DNA of 64,000 nucleotides, from positions 12,289,360 to 12,353,359 of the forward strand of contig JAKJHU010000030.1 in the NCBI GenBank assembly GCA_022316685.1. The letters are read 5' to 3'. Both the position numbers and the translations under genes were made by a program. The notes under the pieces are model-generated. The model made no database searches. It saw only the letters and a program-made list of their open reading frames with translations, and had not been told where the DNA came from. Of this stretch, positions 1 through 11,000 are shown in pieces. The stretch's first letter is position 1, and every line of letters begins with the position of its first letter. This DNA comes from Progne subis subis (Eukaryota; Chordata; Aves; Passeriformes; Hirundinidae).

Positions 1-159
1 ATTAGTTTTTAAAAAGAACAGTATAAATGTCACCTTCCTATTGAAAACATCGTATTTTTGTAGAAATTTCTTGGGCTTGACTTACCTGGAAACACAGAGG
101 CCAGTGTCACCTTCATAAGGCTTTCAAGAATCACTTCCCACAGCATAATATGAACACAA

Positions 160-220
160 CAATATTCATGTTACTCCTTCTGACCTCTCTCAATGGTTGG
201 AAGGAGTAATGTGAATATTG
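160..220 (+). repeat. 26-bp hairpin (inverted repeat) with 9-nt loop
   Basis: Bases 160-185 pair with 195-220 without a gap around the loop 186-194. Of 26 pairs, 22 are Watson-Crick. The other four are G:T pairs (169-211, 170-210, 181-199, 182-198), which would be G:U wobbles in RNA of the MED30 sense strand. The size, about 61 nt, fits a miRNA-like precursor. The 3' arm runs into the start of the adjacent CR1 copy, because the sequence after 211 resembles CR1, so a fold-back artefact of insertion is an equally good origin. No known miRNA is recognised. Confidence 0.7.
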
Positions 221-697
221 CGCCCAGCTCTGGACTCCTCAGCACAGGAAAGAAATGGACCTGTTGGAGTGGGCTCAGAGGAGGGCTACAAAAATTATCA
301 GGGGGATGGAGCACTTCTCCTATGAGGAAAGGCTGAGAGTTGAGGTTGTTCAGTCTGAAGGACAGAAGACACCAGGAGGATCTTACAACGGCTTTCAGTA
401 CCTAAAGGGGGCTTGTAAGATGGATGGGAAGGGCTTGTTGTGATAAGGCAAAGGGGAATGGCTTTGAACTAAAAGAAGACCAATTTAGGTTAAATATAAG
501 GAGTACATTTTTTAGGCTGAGGGTAATAAAACATTTGTCCTGAGAGGTGATAGATGCCCCATCCCTGGGAACATTCACAGTGAGGCTGGACTGGGCTCTG
601 AGCAGCCTGATTTAGTTGAAGATGTCCCTGCTCATTGGAGGATGGGACTAGATGACCTTTAAAGGTCCCTTCTAACTAAACTTTTCCATGATTCTGT
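211..697 (+). mobile_element. CR1 LINE fragment, 3' part, in MED30 intron
   Basis: The order of CR1 3'-region landmarks is intact. It starts with 'cgcccagctctgga', then 'cctcagcacaggaaag', the 'atggacctgttggag' segment, 'gagcacttctcctatgagg', 'gatgccccatccctggga', 'gaggctggactgggc' and 'actagatgacctttaaagg', and ends 'ccatgattctgt', a degraded octamer tail. It is 5'-truncated, as usual for CR1, and has many point differences and small indels, so it is old. The 62-codon frame at 255-443 belongs to this repeat and is not a gene. It lies in the same orientation as MED30. Confidence 0.92.
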
Positions 698-3600
698 ACT
701 CCTGGGAAAGAACATGATGCAAGTTCTCTGTAGTAGGGTTTTAATCAACAAAGTAAATATATATATTTTTTTAATTTTGCTAAGATTTATGGAAGTAAAG
801 GTAGTATGGTTATTAATATTTAATGTTACATTGAGACACCTTCTGGCCTGTACTGTTGTAGATCTTGAATAGAGCAGGTAAAAACCATAGCTGGCACAGC
901 ATTCAGGAGAATGGTCTTCAATATAAGATTTTCAAGATGGAAACAGATCTTCGCTTGTTTTTTCCTTAAGAAGAAGAAGAGTCTGTAAAACTTAGGCAAG
1001 TACTGTTGATGTTTTTCCAAGCACTACTTGGAATATGATCTTACTCTTCCACAGGTTTACATTATTTTCTTTGCCGGAAGAAGGGATTTCTAACAAATGG
1101 ATTGAGTGCAGCATAATGATTCACAGTGATATTTTAGTTTTAAAATGTGAAGGATACATGAACTTAAAATGAGGAGAGAGACAAGAGCACTGTGCAAAGG
1201 AAGGTTCTGATACATCTCTGTAAGTTGTGAATTGGTCTAAAAGCACTGATTTCTAATGAAATGCAAGTGAAGCAAAAATGGCTTCTAGTAAAAAATTTAC
1301 TTCAGTCAAAGTTGAAGTTGCTGTGTCCTACTGAATTCAAAGCTGTATGAAACATGGCAGGTCCCTTATAGCATCTTTTCCTCCTTTCCATTTTCTGGAT
1401 GTATGTTATGGTTCTCCCACTTCATTTCATTTATGTGGGTTTTGTGCTTCAGTAAATGTTTTCATTAATGACCTACCTGACCTAAGCCAACTAAGGACTC
1501 ATTGGTTACTGGAAGGTGCAGTCTTTGCCAACTCCATCACAATGGCCATAATACTTGCAAGGTCAGTCAGAATGGGTCTCCTTGAAAATTAATATCACAA
1601 AAGAAGACCCCCTTGGGTAGGTTTTCAGTCAGATCACTTTTCTGACAGAGAGGGACAAGCAGAAACAGGCCTGACAGATGTAACTTGAATTTTGGTCTCT
1701 TAAACTCATTATAAACTGCCTCATTGAATTTCCCTGTGCTATCTTAAAAGATAAAATCAGAAGCTGTAGCATGTATGTAGGATGAAGTACTTTTTCTTGT
1801 TTCATACAACATCTTGTTAATTCTGAGAAGCAGTCTAGAGTTCAACTAAGTCATTTCAACAGAAGGAGGAAAGAGTGGGAGAAAACTTGCAAGCAATCTG
1901 TTCAAATGAAAATCTGTCACTGCTGCAGAAGCTGCTTAAAGATTTTGCCCATTTCCCAAGAAGGCCATTTCACCTATCTTTTCAAGGTTAGACTTGAGTT
2001 GAGATGTTCTTACTGGCTCAGCAAAGTCTTAAGCAGAGGCCAGCACTTCCAGTGGTGCAGAACATATTAATTATGTAGTACTTTGTGGTGTAGACCACTG
2101 CCTGTCAAAGATCAGTAACAAAGATCACTGTATGCATTTCAATTAGGAGACTGTGCTCTCTGAAGTGGATTTTTTTCTTCTCTCTATTCTTTCAACAGCC
2201 TAGCAACCCATGGATGGTGCTTCATCTTAGATGTTTTTTCTGGCTCCAGAAAAAGTAGAAGAACTAAGAAATTAGCTCTTCACTAAAGATGAGGATCTAA
2301 AATTATCTTCAGATAAATAAACAAATTTATACTTCTTGTCCTTACAGATGCTTTGAAAACAAATGAAGTCTGAAGGTTCCCCTGTCTAGCATCAAGTAAA
2401 GATCAAATAATTTACAGTGTAATAATACTTTCACAAGAAGGGAAAACAGAGAGTGAGTCTTTTGGGCATAACTTACACAAAGTTCATGTGAGTAACAGTA
2501 TTTAACAATACAGTTAGACTTTGATGGAGAGGGAAAACAGTCTGCTTCTCAGAGGTCAATGGTTCTTATTTCTGTCTGTGGCTTTAATTACCATCACCAA
2601 CTGTTCAGCCTTCATTTCTATTGATGAAGGTTTTGAAATACCTTGAAATGGCATGGCCTCAGTATGAGGGAGTTACAGCTTGCACTGAAGTAATTTTGAT
2701 GTAACAGTCACTGATTTCTCTAGGACTGAATGTTGAGGATGGCAAACAGAATTATGTTTAACAATACCACAAGTATGAACATGCTTGTTTATTTCATCCC
2801 TCTTGTGCTTTCTCAAGCATCAATATCTTGCATTTATGACCTTTGGTAGGAAGACCCTTGCAGTTCTGTCATTTCTGTGCTGTGGTAACTACATGCTTCT
2901 TAGCTTTCTTTCTTGTCTTTAGTTTGGAGCTAAATCTCTGCTGTATCTTGTGAAGTCTTGGATCAGCAGATGGGAAAGAAAGAATGATTAGATAAATTAT
3001 TTACCTTTAAAACACTTTTTAGCCTGTCAAATGCTTGGTTAGGAATTCCATGTTAGTGCACATGAACTATCCTGCATGTGTTTCTGTGTCATTCTTAGGA
3101 GTCTAGATCTGAGTGTTGTCTCTTCCCACAAAAGTGTATTCAGGAGTATTATCCTTACAATGTTCCCCATGTAATCTAAGCCTATTACCATCTTACTTCA
3201 GACTGTTTTTACAGGTCCAAAGTGAATAGGCTTCCTTTTTTTTGCTCTGGACTTCTTTCCCATCTGACCAGATAGCAATTTAAAAATATTATTGTGTTGA
3301 GTGCATCAAAATTCGGGAGACTGATTCCTAGGATGTTGCTTTGTTTTCTCACTGTTCAAGTAACTTCAGTTGTATTACTGATTTGAGTCATGCTTTGAAT
3401 GTATTGCCTTTTGTATCGTGCAAATAACAAAGTTACATCAAACCTGAAATGTTCTGTTCTGTTTTGATGGAAGCAAGACTTTCCTGTGCTTTCATTTTAC
3501 CTGGAACTCCAGACTTCCCTAATGAATAAGTAGTTTGATCTCGAACGTTGGAAGGCTGACATCTTATCAAATCAGAATGAAATGAAGGACAAACTGTGTA

Positions 3601-4390
3601 CTGTTAACAACAACCTAACTTATCAACAGCTTTGATTTGAGCAGGAAAATGAATAAATGAGACAATAAATCTGAGTATTATTGTGAAACATGAAAGGTTA
3701 GGGAAATTGTGTGATGTATTGATGCCCTGATCTTTCTTCTGTAGATGCATCATTTTTAAGTTTTGGTTATGCAGCCAAATAAAAGCTAGTTTTCTGTTCT
3801 CCTGTTCCTCCAAATGCTTATGCAGTTTGCAAAAACAAATATATAATTTTAAAGAATTCAGCAGGCTTGAGAAAACCTTTTCCAAGACAGGAATCTTAAC
3901 GCATCACAGTTGACCTACGTCACAGAAGGGCTGCAAAAGCTTGATTTGTTTCACCTATACTCTGTGCTTTGTTCAAATTTATATTGCTAATGCCTCCTTT
4001 TTCTCTAAGCCAAATTTATAAAACTCATATTCACATAAATTTACCTGCTCCCCATATTCTTTCTTCCATCTTAGGACGCTCTCTTTTCGACTTTTTAAAG
4101 TGAGGACTGATCCCTGCAAGCCTCCAGCTTTTGAAGGTGTCAGGTGTTTTGATAAAAGGCTGCTGTGAAATGAAACAGCATTCCCCCTCTAGCAATGGTC
4201 CTTAACTTTTGAGGCTTTCTTGTATTTTTAGAATGTGCTTTAAAGGGGATGTATTATCCCACTAATAGTGCTCACTGACAACTGAGAATAAGATTCATAT
4301 AGCATTTCATAGCACTGTAACTTTTGTTGAATTTTTGAGTATGCTATTTGAACTGATCACAAAAAAACTTCTAATAAACTCTTCCCACAG

Positions 4391-4486
4391 AAACTGAAAC
4401 AGAAAAATCAGCAGCTGAAGCAGATCATGGATCAGTTACGAAATCTTATTTGGGACATAAATGCCATGTTGGCAATGAGGAACTGA
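4391..4486 (+). CDS. MED30: MED30 terminal coding exon (Mediator subunit 30, C-terminus)
   Basis: MED30 is a metazoan Mediator subunit assigned to the head module. In the nucleus it helps link transcription factors to RNA polymerase II. The exon opens in phase 0 after the acceptor AG at 4389-4390. It encodes 31 residues starting KLKQKNQQLK and ending NAMLAMRN, followed by TGA at 4484-4486. From memory this matches the vertebrate MED30 tail essentially residue for residue, covering roughly the last 31 of about 178 residues. The heptad-like spacing of Leu, Ile and Met fits a C-terminal coiled coil used for packing against other head subunits. No frameshift or early stop is present, so this looks like the functional locus. 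The intron directly upstream and the non-repeat 3' UTR argue against a processed pseudogene. Earlier exons lie outside the window. Confidence 0.96.
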   Translation, partial: KLKQKNQQLKQIMDQLRNLIWDINAMLAMRN

Positions 4487-4815
4487 ACAAGGAAAATCAA
4501 ACTTTCTAACTGAAGAAGATACAAATCTGTTTGGATATACTTCACTTCCTTCTAAGAAGTAACATGTTTTTCCATCATTATATTGCACTAATGTTTGAAA
4601 AGTCTTCAAGATTAAAATGTTGAGTCATTTTCCAGTAATGTAAATGGTGTTGGGTTCATTTTTATAGAAGATTCATCCTATAAGTTTTACCTGTGTGATT
4701 CTGTTGTACAGCCTCAGTAATTTACAGTATTTGGATTGCTATGCAGATTGGGGGTTTTATAAATAGTTTCTGGATTTTCTTTATAATACAATAAAAAATT
4801 ATAAAAACATATGTT
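4487..4815 (+). other. MED30: MED30 3' untranslated region
   Basis: An AT-rich stretch follows the MED30 stop codon. A canonical AATAAA lies at 4790-4795 and a variant ATTAAA at 4611-4616, so a shorter form ending near 4635 and a longer one ending near 4810-4820 are both possible. The end coordinate is an estimate from the usual 10-30 nt spacing. There is no CR1 or LTR sequence inside; the first repeat begins at about 4945. Confidence 0.7.
4790..4795 (+). promoter_or_regulatory. MED30: Poly(A) signal AATAAA of MED30
   Basis: Canonical hexamer about 300 nt after the stop codon. It is followed by A/T-rich sequence and, from about 4807, the T-rich 'tatgtttatatgcc', which could act as the downstream element. 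Confidence 0.7.
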
Positions 4816-4944
4816 TATATGCCATTCTGCAGTGTAAATAGCCTTACGGAGAGGAAAAATTGCAAGACAGGAAAGTTGCTTCAGTAAGCTAGAGGGCTGA
4901 AATCAGCAATCACATACTGCAATTCAATCTGCAGTATTTTATAT

Positions 4945-5690
4945 ATTATCTGCAGTGCAGAGCAGAGCAGGACAATCCCCTCCCTTGCCTGGCTGGTTCC
5001 CCTCCACAACAGGTTGGCCCTCCTGGCTGCCAGGGCTCTGCTGGCTCATGTTCAATTTGCCACTGACCAGGACCCCTAGGTCCTTTTCCACAGTGTTTCT
5101 CTTCAGCCTCTCATTCCCCAGTTTACACACACAGCCAGGGCTGCCCCATCCCAGCTGCAGAATCCAGCACTTGCCCTTGTTAAACTTCACAGAGTTGGAG
5201 ATTGCCCAGCCCTTTAATTTATGGAGGTCTCTCTGCAGGGCCTTTCTGACCCCAAGGGAGTCGGCAGTTCCTCCCAATTCAGTCAAATCAACAAAATTAC
5301 TTGGTTTTCCTGCCAATCCTGCGTTAAAGGGCACAGGGCCAAGGATGGAGCCTTGCAGAACCCCACTAGTGACAGTCACCAGTCTGATGTGCCTCATTCA
5401 CTGTAACACTTTGTGCCCAATCGGTCAGCCAGTTGCTTACCTGTCATGTAACTCAGTTATCCAGCTGTGCTGGGCATTTTGTGAGAGAAGAGAGAAGGCT
5501 TCTGTGAGAGACAGTATCCAAAAACTTTGCTGGAGTCCAGAAAGATTACATCTGCTTTCAGCTTTCCTAGATCAGCTAGGTGGGTTTCCCTGTTGTAGAA
5601 GGAAATCAGGTTCAGCATGCAGGACTTCCCCCTCATGAAGCTGTGCTGGCTCTGAACAACTGTGACTGGTGTTGTATTTCTGTAGCATTA
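4945..5690 (-). mobile_element. CR1 LINE ORF2 fragment (reverse transcriptase), dead
   Basis: The minus strand encodes a decayed CR1-type reverse transcriptase. Reading from high to low coordinates there is a 'HEG...' segment (about 5640), 'ADVIFLDSSKVF' (the DVIYLDFSKAF block), then VTSGVLQGSILGP (5376-5340 area), FVDLTELGG, RDLHKLKGWA, VKFNKGKC, EKDLGVLVSGKLNMSQQ. Frameshifts and stops separate the first half from the 152-codon open frame at 4939-5397. The catalytic Y/F-A-D-D box reads F-V-D-L, and the loop before it is shortened, so it cannot be an active enzyme. It is also cut at its 3' side: the 3' UTR and octamer tail are missing, which is unusual because LINEs normally lose the 5' end. 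Similarity beyond 5690 is unclear. Confidence 0.88.
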
Positions 5691-6225
5691 AGTATGGTTG
5701 GAATACTTTGGTTTTGTGTACCAGAATGCACTGAATAAAGATCTCATTAATCTTTTTGCTATGATTATCAGTCCTAGTAAACTTTGGAGTATACGAGCAG
5801 TTAATTATTTTGAGTTAATTGTAAACCTTCATCTTTCTTTATTCTAACTTTGTTACTCCTCACAATTTTTGTTTGCCCTGAAAATAATCTTGAAAATTGT
5901 TATCCACAGATGCTGCCAGTGTACTATGTGTTTCTCCAGATGAAAAAATACATAAAACAATAGCATAAATCCATAGGGCACTTTACTCTTAGTATTTGTC
6001 AGGTTGAAAACTAACCATCCTCATGATTTGCTTCTTGTGTATCGCTTTTAGCTTTTATTCCATGCCCAGTCAGACTCCATAGTAGTTTTTTGTGAAAGAC
6101 AGAACCTCCTGAAGTGTTCAGTTAAATGGTATCCTTTTAAAAGCTACCTTTTTTCAGTATGATGGTTTGATACTGAATGCTTAGTGATTTGAGATTCATG
6201 GATTTTGAAATGTTATGCTGATTTT
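5691..6225. other. Unassigned intergenic DNA
   Basis: AT-rich sequence between two minus-strand CR1 fragments. I see no gene, RNA or recognisable repeat in it. Confidence 0.5.
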
Positions 6226-6402
6226 CATAGAGTTGTAGAATGGTTTGTGTTGGAAGGGGCCCTGAAGACCATCTTGTTCCAGTGCCTCTGCCACAGACAG
6301 GATTGCTCAAAGCCCCCTCCAGCCTCACCTTGAACACTGCCATGGATGGGACATCTGCAGCTTTGCCGGGCAGCCTGTTCCAGTGTCTCACCACCCTCAC
6401 AG
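6226..6402 (-). mobile_element. CR1 LINE 3' end
   Basis: Reading the + strand: 'catagagttgtagaatggttt' (reverse complement of the octamer tail), then 'gttggaaggggccctgaagaccatcttgttcc', 'tgccacagacagg', 'ccctccagcc', 'atggatgggacatc', 'cagcctgttccagtgtctcaccaccctcacag'. This is the CR1 3' UTR in reverse with its true 3' end at 6226. It is a separate insertion from 4945-5690, because its 3' end lies on the wrong side to continue that fragment. The 87-codon frame at 6137-6400 (VVRHWNRLPGKAADVPS...) is read through this repeat. Confidence 0.92.
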
Positions 6403-8012
6403 GTGTTTTGTTGTTCTATCAGTCTCTTTAATTCTGGTTTTTAATAATTTCAACCCATTTGTCTACTCCTTGAGGTAAAAATCATTGGTAACAGATCCGA
6501 TCTCACCTGGTTAACAATATGTGACTTTTCCGTGAAAATAGGTACAATTTAGTTGTCTTTTATTTCTCTTTTTAAAGGTTGTAAATATTAACAGATGAAT
6601 GGATGTCCAGTCTTATAGTTGAAAACAAAGTGTTAGAAAATGTTGATTTTGGTTAGTTTACCCGGTGTTGAAAGTGGGCTGTATGTATGACAATACCTAG
6701 ATGGGAGTAGGTGTCAGAACACCTTACAGATAAAATCTCTCTCTTTTCTCCCATGTCGCAATGCAGTAGATATCTTAGTCTGTGGCAAAGGCCTAAGCAG
6801 AATTGTTTGTTCCCTGTTTAGGTTCACCACTATGGCAGATTTGCTGGTCAGAAATAATAGTTTTTTCTGCAGCTCTGAGAGTCATAACTGTTCCGTATGC
6901 AAAGCTTTTGAAAAAGAGATGACTGCAAGTAGAGATTTTACTTTGTTGTTGGTTTAAAATGCAAATGCATTTTTCTCTTTGCAAGCTGTAGTGGCAGTTT
7001 TCTGTTTAGTGCATGCTTAAGCATGCAAGCAGCCTAGAAGAAGTATTTGAAGTGGATTTTGAAATGGCACCATCGTCTTAATTAAGAGTGTAAAATTCTC
7101 TGTTCGTCATATTTTTGTTCTATTTTTAGAACAGTTATGAGAAATGGAGCTGGACTGTACTGCTCATATAGCATCTACGTCTTTTTACTATATGTGTTTA
7201 AAGTTTGGTGACTTTTTTATTATGCACAAACAGTACAGAAGTAACCTAAAATGTGACTAAGAGTGCAGCTATTGCAAGTAGATGTCTGGGTGATAAAATA
7301 TTCAGCTTTCTCTGTGCAGCTGCTAGCAGTAGCCAAGGTCTGTACTACAGTTTTTCATCTGGGAGAGAGGAGAAACACTTCAAACCACAACCAGAATAGA
7401 TGGGCAGTAGCTAAATTGCAAAGTGCAGAAATAGACAGAATTGTAAATTATCACAGTAAATACTGTCAAAGCAGGACTGTGCAAGGTGTTGGACCAAAAC
7501 CATACACTTTGACTTACACAAATGAAAAGTAAGGATAGTAAACATAATTCAAATGCTATCGGATCTGTGAATAAGTATAGGATTTGGCCAAGAAGATGAC
7601 AATTTTAAGAAAAGAGGCAATTCCTCAGCTGTGAAACACTTGAATGAATTACTGGGCACCAACATGTGTTGAAATTTAATATTTTATTAATGCTAACTGA
7701 ACTTTAACTGTTGGTTAATGAAGTGGCACCAGATGAAGTCTTTACAAATACCAGTAAAGCAGTACAAACACAGATGTTTCAGTGTTTGGTTTATGTATCA
7801 TTGACTATTATGTCATTATATATATCATTGAAATTATCTTCATGCTTCTGGTGTTCCCCTGCTTTCCTCACCAGGCTGGTGGCTCTCAGAATTGCTGCCT
7901 GCAACAGTGCTGGACTTGCTGTCCCTCCTGAACACACAGAGCTCTGACTGGCTCTGGAAGTGCCTCCACTTTGAGCATCATTTTCATGTGACTGGTAATA
8001 AGTATAGCTGCT
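6403..8012. other. Unassigned intergenic DNA
   Basis: AT-rich sequence. The only structure noticed is an 18-bp perfect palindrome at 7010-7027 ('tgcatgcttaagcatgca'). No coding signal is recognised. Confidence 0.5.
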
Positions 8013-8077
8013 TACTAATGGTTGGACTCAATGATCATAAAAGTCTTTTCCAACTTAAATTATTATATGATTCTGTG
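8013..8077 (+). mobile_element. CR1 LINE 3' terminus (short)
   Basis: The segment 'ctaatggttggactcaatgatcataaaagtc...' followed by 'ttttccaacttaaat' and 'tatgattctgtgg' is the terminal part of a CR1 3' UTR with an octamer-type end. The preceding bases (about 7860-8012) may belong to the same copy but I cannot align them with confidence. Confidence 0.8.
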
Positions 8078-11000
8078 GCTATTTTTATGCTTTTGATAAG
8101 GCAGAAGCTGTATAAACATGCTGACACTTCCAAAAGCAAATACCAAGACATAGGATCATTATATTTTTGGAATATAAAATATTTGAGGGGTTTGGATTTC
8201 TTGGGGCTTTGTTTTGCCCAGATAGGACTTGGGAGATAGAGCTATGATGTAGAAACTTTAAAGCATATTTGTGGAAATGGTCCAAGTTAACACACACTCT
8301 AAAAATACAACCATTAATCCAATACCTTTGTAGACAAAATAACGGATATTGAATGTGCGTTCAGTGTCACAGCACAGAAGAGGCCTGCTAGGCAGTATCC
8401 AAAGGTCCAAGGTTTTTCTTAGAAGAAGACAAAAGTTCATAGCAGATTTATGCCTTGCTCAGGAGAGATGCAAGGAGCTTAGCTTTCCTCATCTCCATAG
8501 AGGCAGCAAGACCAAATCCATGACCGTTCTTGTCCCACAAAGAAAAACACTGCTCTGATTGTATTATTTCTTTCTGATGGAGAAGAAAAACTTGTGCACA
8601 AATGCTACTCAAATTAATTACTAAAGAATGGATTTAGAGGGAGGAGAATAAGGATTCTGGTCATTGGAACCAAGATTTCATCAGTGTGCAGGATGGCTGT
8701 GCAAGCCAGAAACACTTCAGCTGAAGGGTAGGTGACTACTGCTGTGGAAACCAGTAAGCTCCAGATGTAGGTTTAAAGAACTGAACTTGGAAAAAAAAAC
8801 CAAACTTTAGAAAAAATATGCAATGACACCCAAAGACACTATGAGTCAGCTGGGGTTGACAGAGGATGGATTAGTTTAATTGCTTCATGCTAGCAGAGGA
8901 AATGGGGGATTATAAAGGAACTTAAAAATACATCAGTGCAAAAATATTTGGGGAAGGAAGTGAGTAGTTTTCTCATTCCTCTTATGTTGTAGTAATGAAG
9001 ACTGATGTGGTAGAGCATCAAGGCTTTAAAAGGGAAGGGGATTTTCCTGACTTGGAAGGTTATTCCATATGTGAAAGGAACAAGCTGACTGATACATATT
9101 GCAGGATATTAATTAAAGTGACAGAAAATATGTACTAATGCCAGCTTTTATTTAATAAAATGTAATGAATAAATGGAATGTAAGAGCTAAATAAATACAA
9201 TATAGTGAAACTTTTGTTGAGTCTAACTTCTGTGTAAATTTTAAGGATTTTTTTTTTCTCTCATATTGGAAAATATTCTGGCATCTGTTACAACACTACA
9301 GAACAAATAACACTATGAAGAATCATTTGCAACAGTGTTTGTATTGATTGAATTTAGTCAGAAGCAGAATCTGCGTTTTCTAGCACTCCTCACCAGATAG
9401 GCTAAAGACCATCAGTTTGAGGTAAATAAGCAGGGGTAAGTTTCCATGTGTCTCCTTAACTCTGGGAGCATTGCAACTCATTGAATGCCTCTGTGTTCAA
9501 CTTGCAAGCTGTCTGGTTGCTTGCACATGTTCTCAGCAGCTGATGATATCTGATAATCACTGCTGAAGCTGTAGAAACCTATGATTTTTCTGCCTAAATC
9601 CTGATGTGCTTAGACCCTCCTTGGCCCCTTGGGCCCTCACTTTCAGCTGACTGCACCTACTAAAAGCTGCAGAGCAATGTTCCAGAATGGAGTTGAAATA
9701 GAGTGGATGAATGGAATGAATTACATACATGTCTGTGCTAAAATTTTCTCCTACGCCTCTCTGTGCTTATCATGACAACTTGCTTGAAAAATTAATTCAG
9801 ATTTGCCTAAGTAGGAAGGAAGATTCATGATTTTAAAGTTGTCTGAGTAGCAAAGGATAATAATGCAGTTGTTTTTATAGCCATATAGAGGGTTTAGTGG
9901 TATTTACAGTCCCGGAGAGGGGGGAGGAAGTTCATGAAGACAGTCTGTTACTGAAATACATTGTTGGAATAGGAAGACTTTCAAACAATAAGGGGGAAAT
10001 ATAAAGAAATACAAAAGCAACAATCAAAACTTGGATGAGTACACCCTGGCTATAAAATAGAGATAATGAAAGGGGATTTGGGAAAGCACATTTTAAACCT
10101 GCATTAAAGAGATACATTTGGATACAGGGAGAGAAAAAAAGCCGCTTCAGCTTTGTGGTGGTTCTCAAAATATTGCATAGTAGGGAGTGTGAGAGCTCTT
10201 GCTCTGAAACCAATGATTCTGATGCTGTAATTCTGCGTGAAATACTGAATTAGTTTTGGGGTCAGCATGATACTAACACATTAGGAGAGAAGAATACTGA
10301 TACGGTATTGTATGAATAACATTAGAATAACTTGTGAAAGCAAAGACAAGGCTCAAATATAGAAATCCTTGGGTAGATGCAAAAGAGAGGTAATTGGAGT
10401 GATTTGGAGTGGCTGTACTATAGAACAGTGGAAGAATGTAAACAAGAAGTTATTTCACCAAGCAGTGGTGTAGAGGGAAACCTCTTGGCATCAAGATATG
10501 AAATACTGATTTCCCTAGCGGTATAGAAGATACTTCATGGGTTACCTGGAAATTTTAAAACTAAACAGCACAAAAAGGCTAAAGAAATGTGTTGGGAAAA
10601 AGAAAAAAAAATCCTGTCTTGGATTGGCAGAGCAAGAGCTGGACTGAGCTGACCTGACTGGTTTTTCTGCCTTTAAACTGTACAGTTGTAAAGCATGTTT
10701 ATTGGATGACTGTCAGCTCCTGAGAGCACCTGGACTAGATGCCACCTGCAAGTATTAAACAGACTTTTGTATCTTCTTTGTGATGATTTGCTGCTGAAAT
10801 TCTTCTTCAGGTTAACATGCCCTCATGGAATTTCTATTAGAGGGATCAAATCAGAGCAGACAAATAAATGAACCTCGTTTCTCACTCCTTGCGTCCCCAC
10901 CTCACATCCCAAGCCTCCTCCTCCTAGTTTTGATTCATTTCTTAGAGAACTAGCTGATACCTGATTACTGTCGGTTGACTCAGTAGAACTTGGGAAGCCT

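Larger units (their letters stand above)
1..4390 (+). other. MED30: Terminal intron of MED30 (3' part)
   Basis: This is the sequence upstream of the recognised last MED30 exon. It ends in a usable acceptor: a branch-point-like 'ctaataa' at 4371-4377, a short pyrimidine run and 'cacag' ending at 4390. I searched by eye for the preceding exon (the vertebrate segment around 'EQLIPYVEEDGSKNDDRAGPPRFASEE') and did not see it, so that exon should lie left of the window. Apart from a CR1 fragment (211-697) and a hairpin (160-220), I recognise nothing in this intron. The open frames at 1347-1592 and 3604-3885 resemble no protein I know. Confidence 0.75.

Noticed and set aside
7010..7027. 18-bp perfect palindrome tgcatgcttaagcatgca
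   Set aside because: About a one-in-four chance of appearing somewhere in 64 kb; no supporting context.
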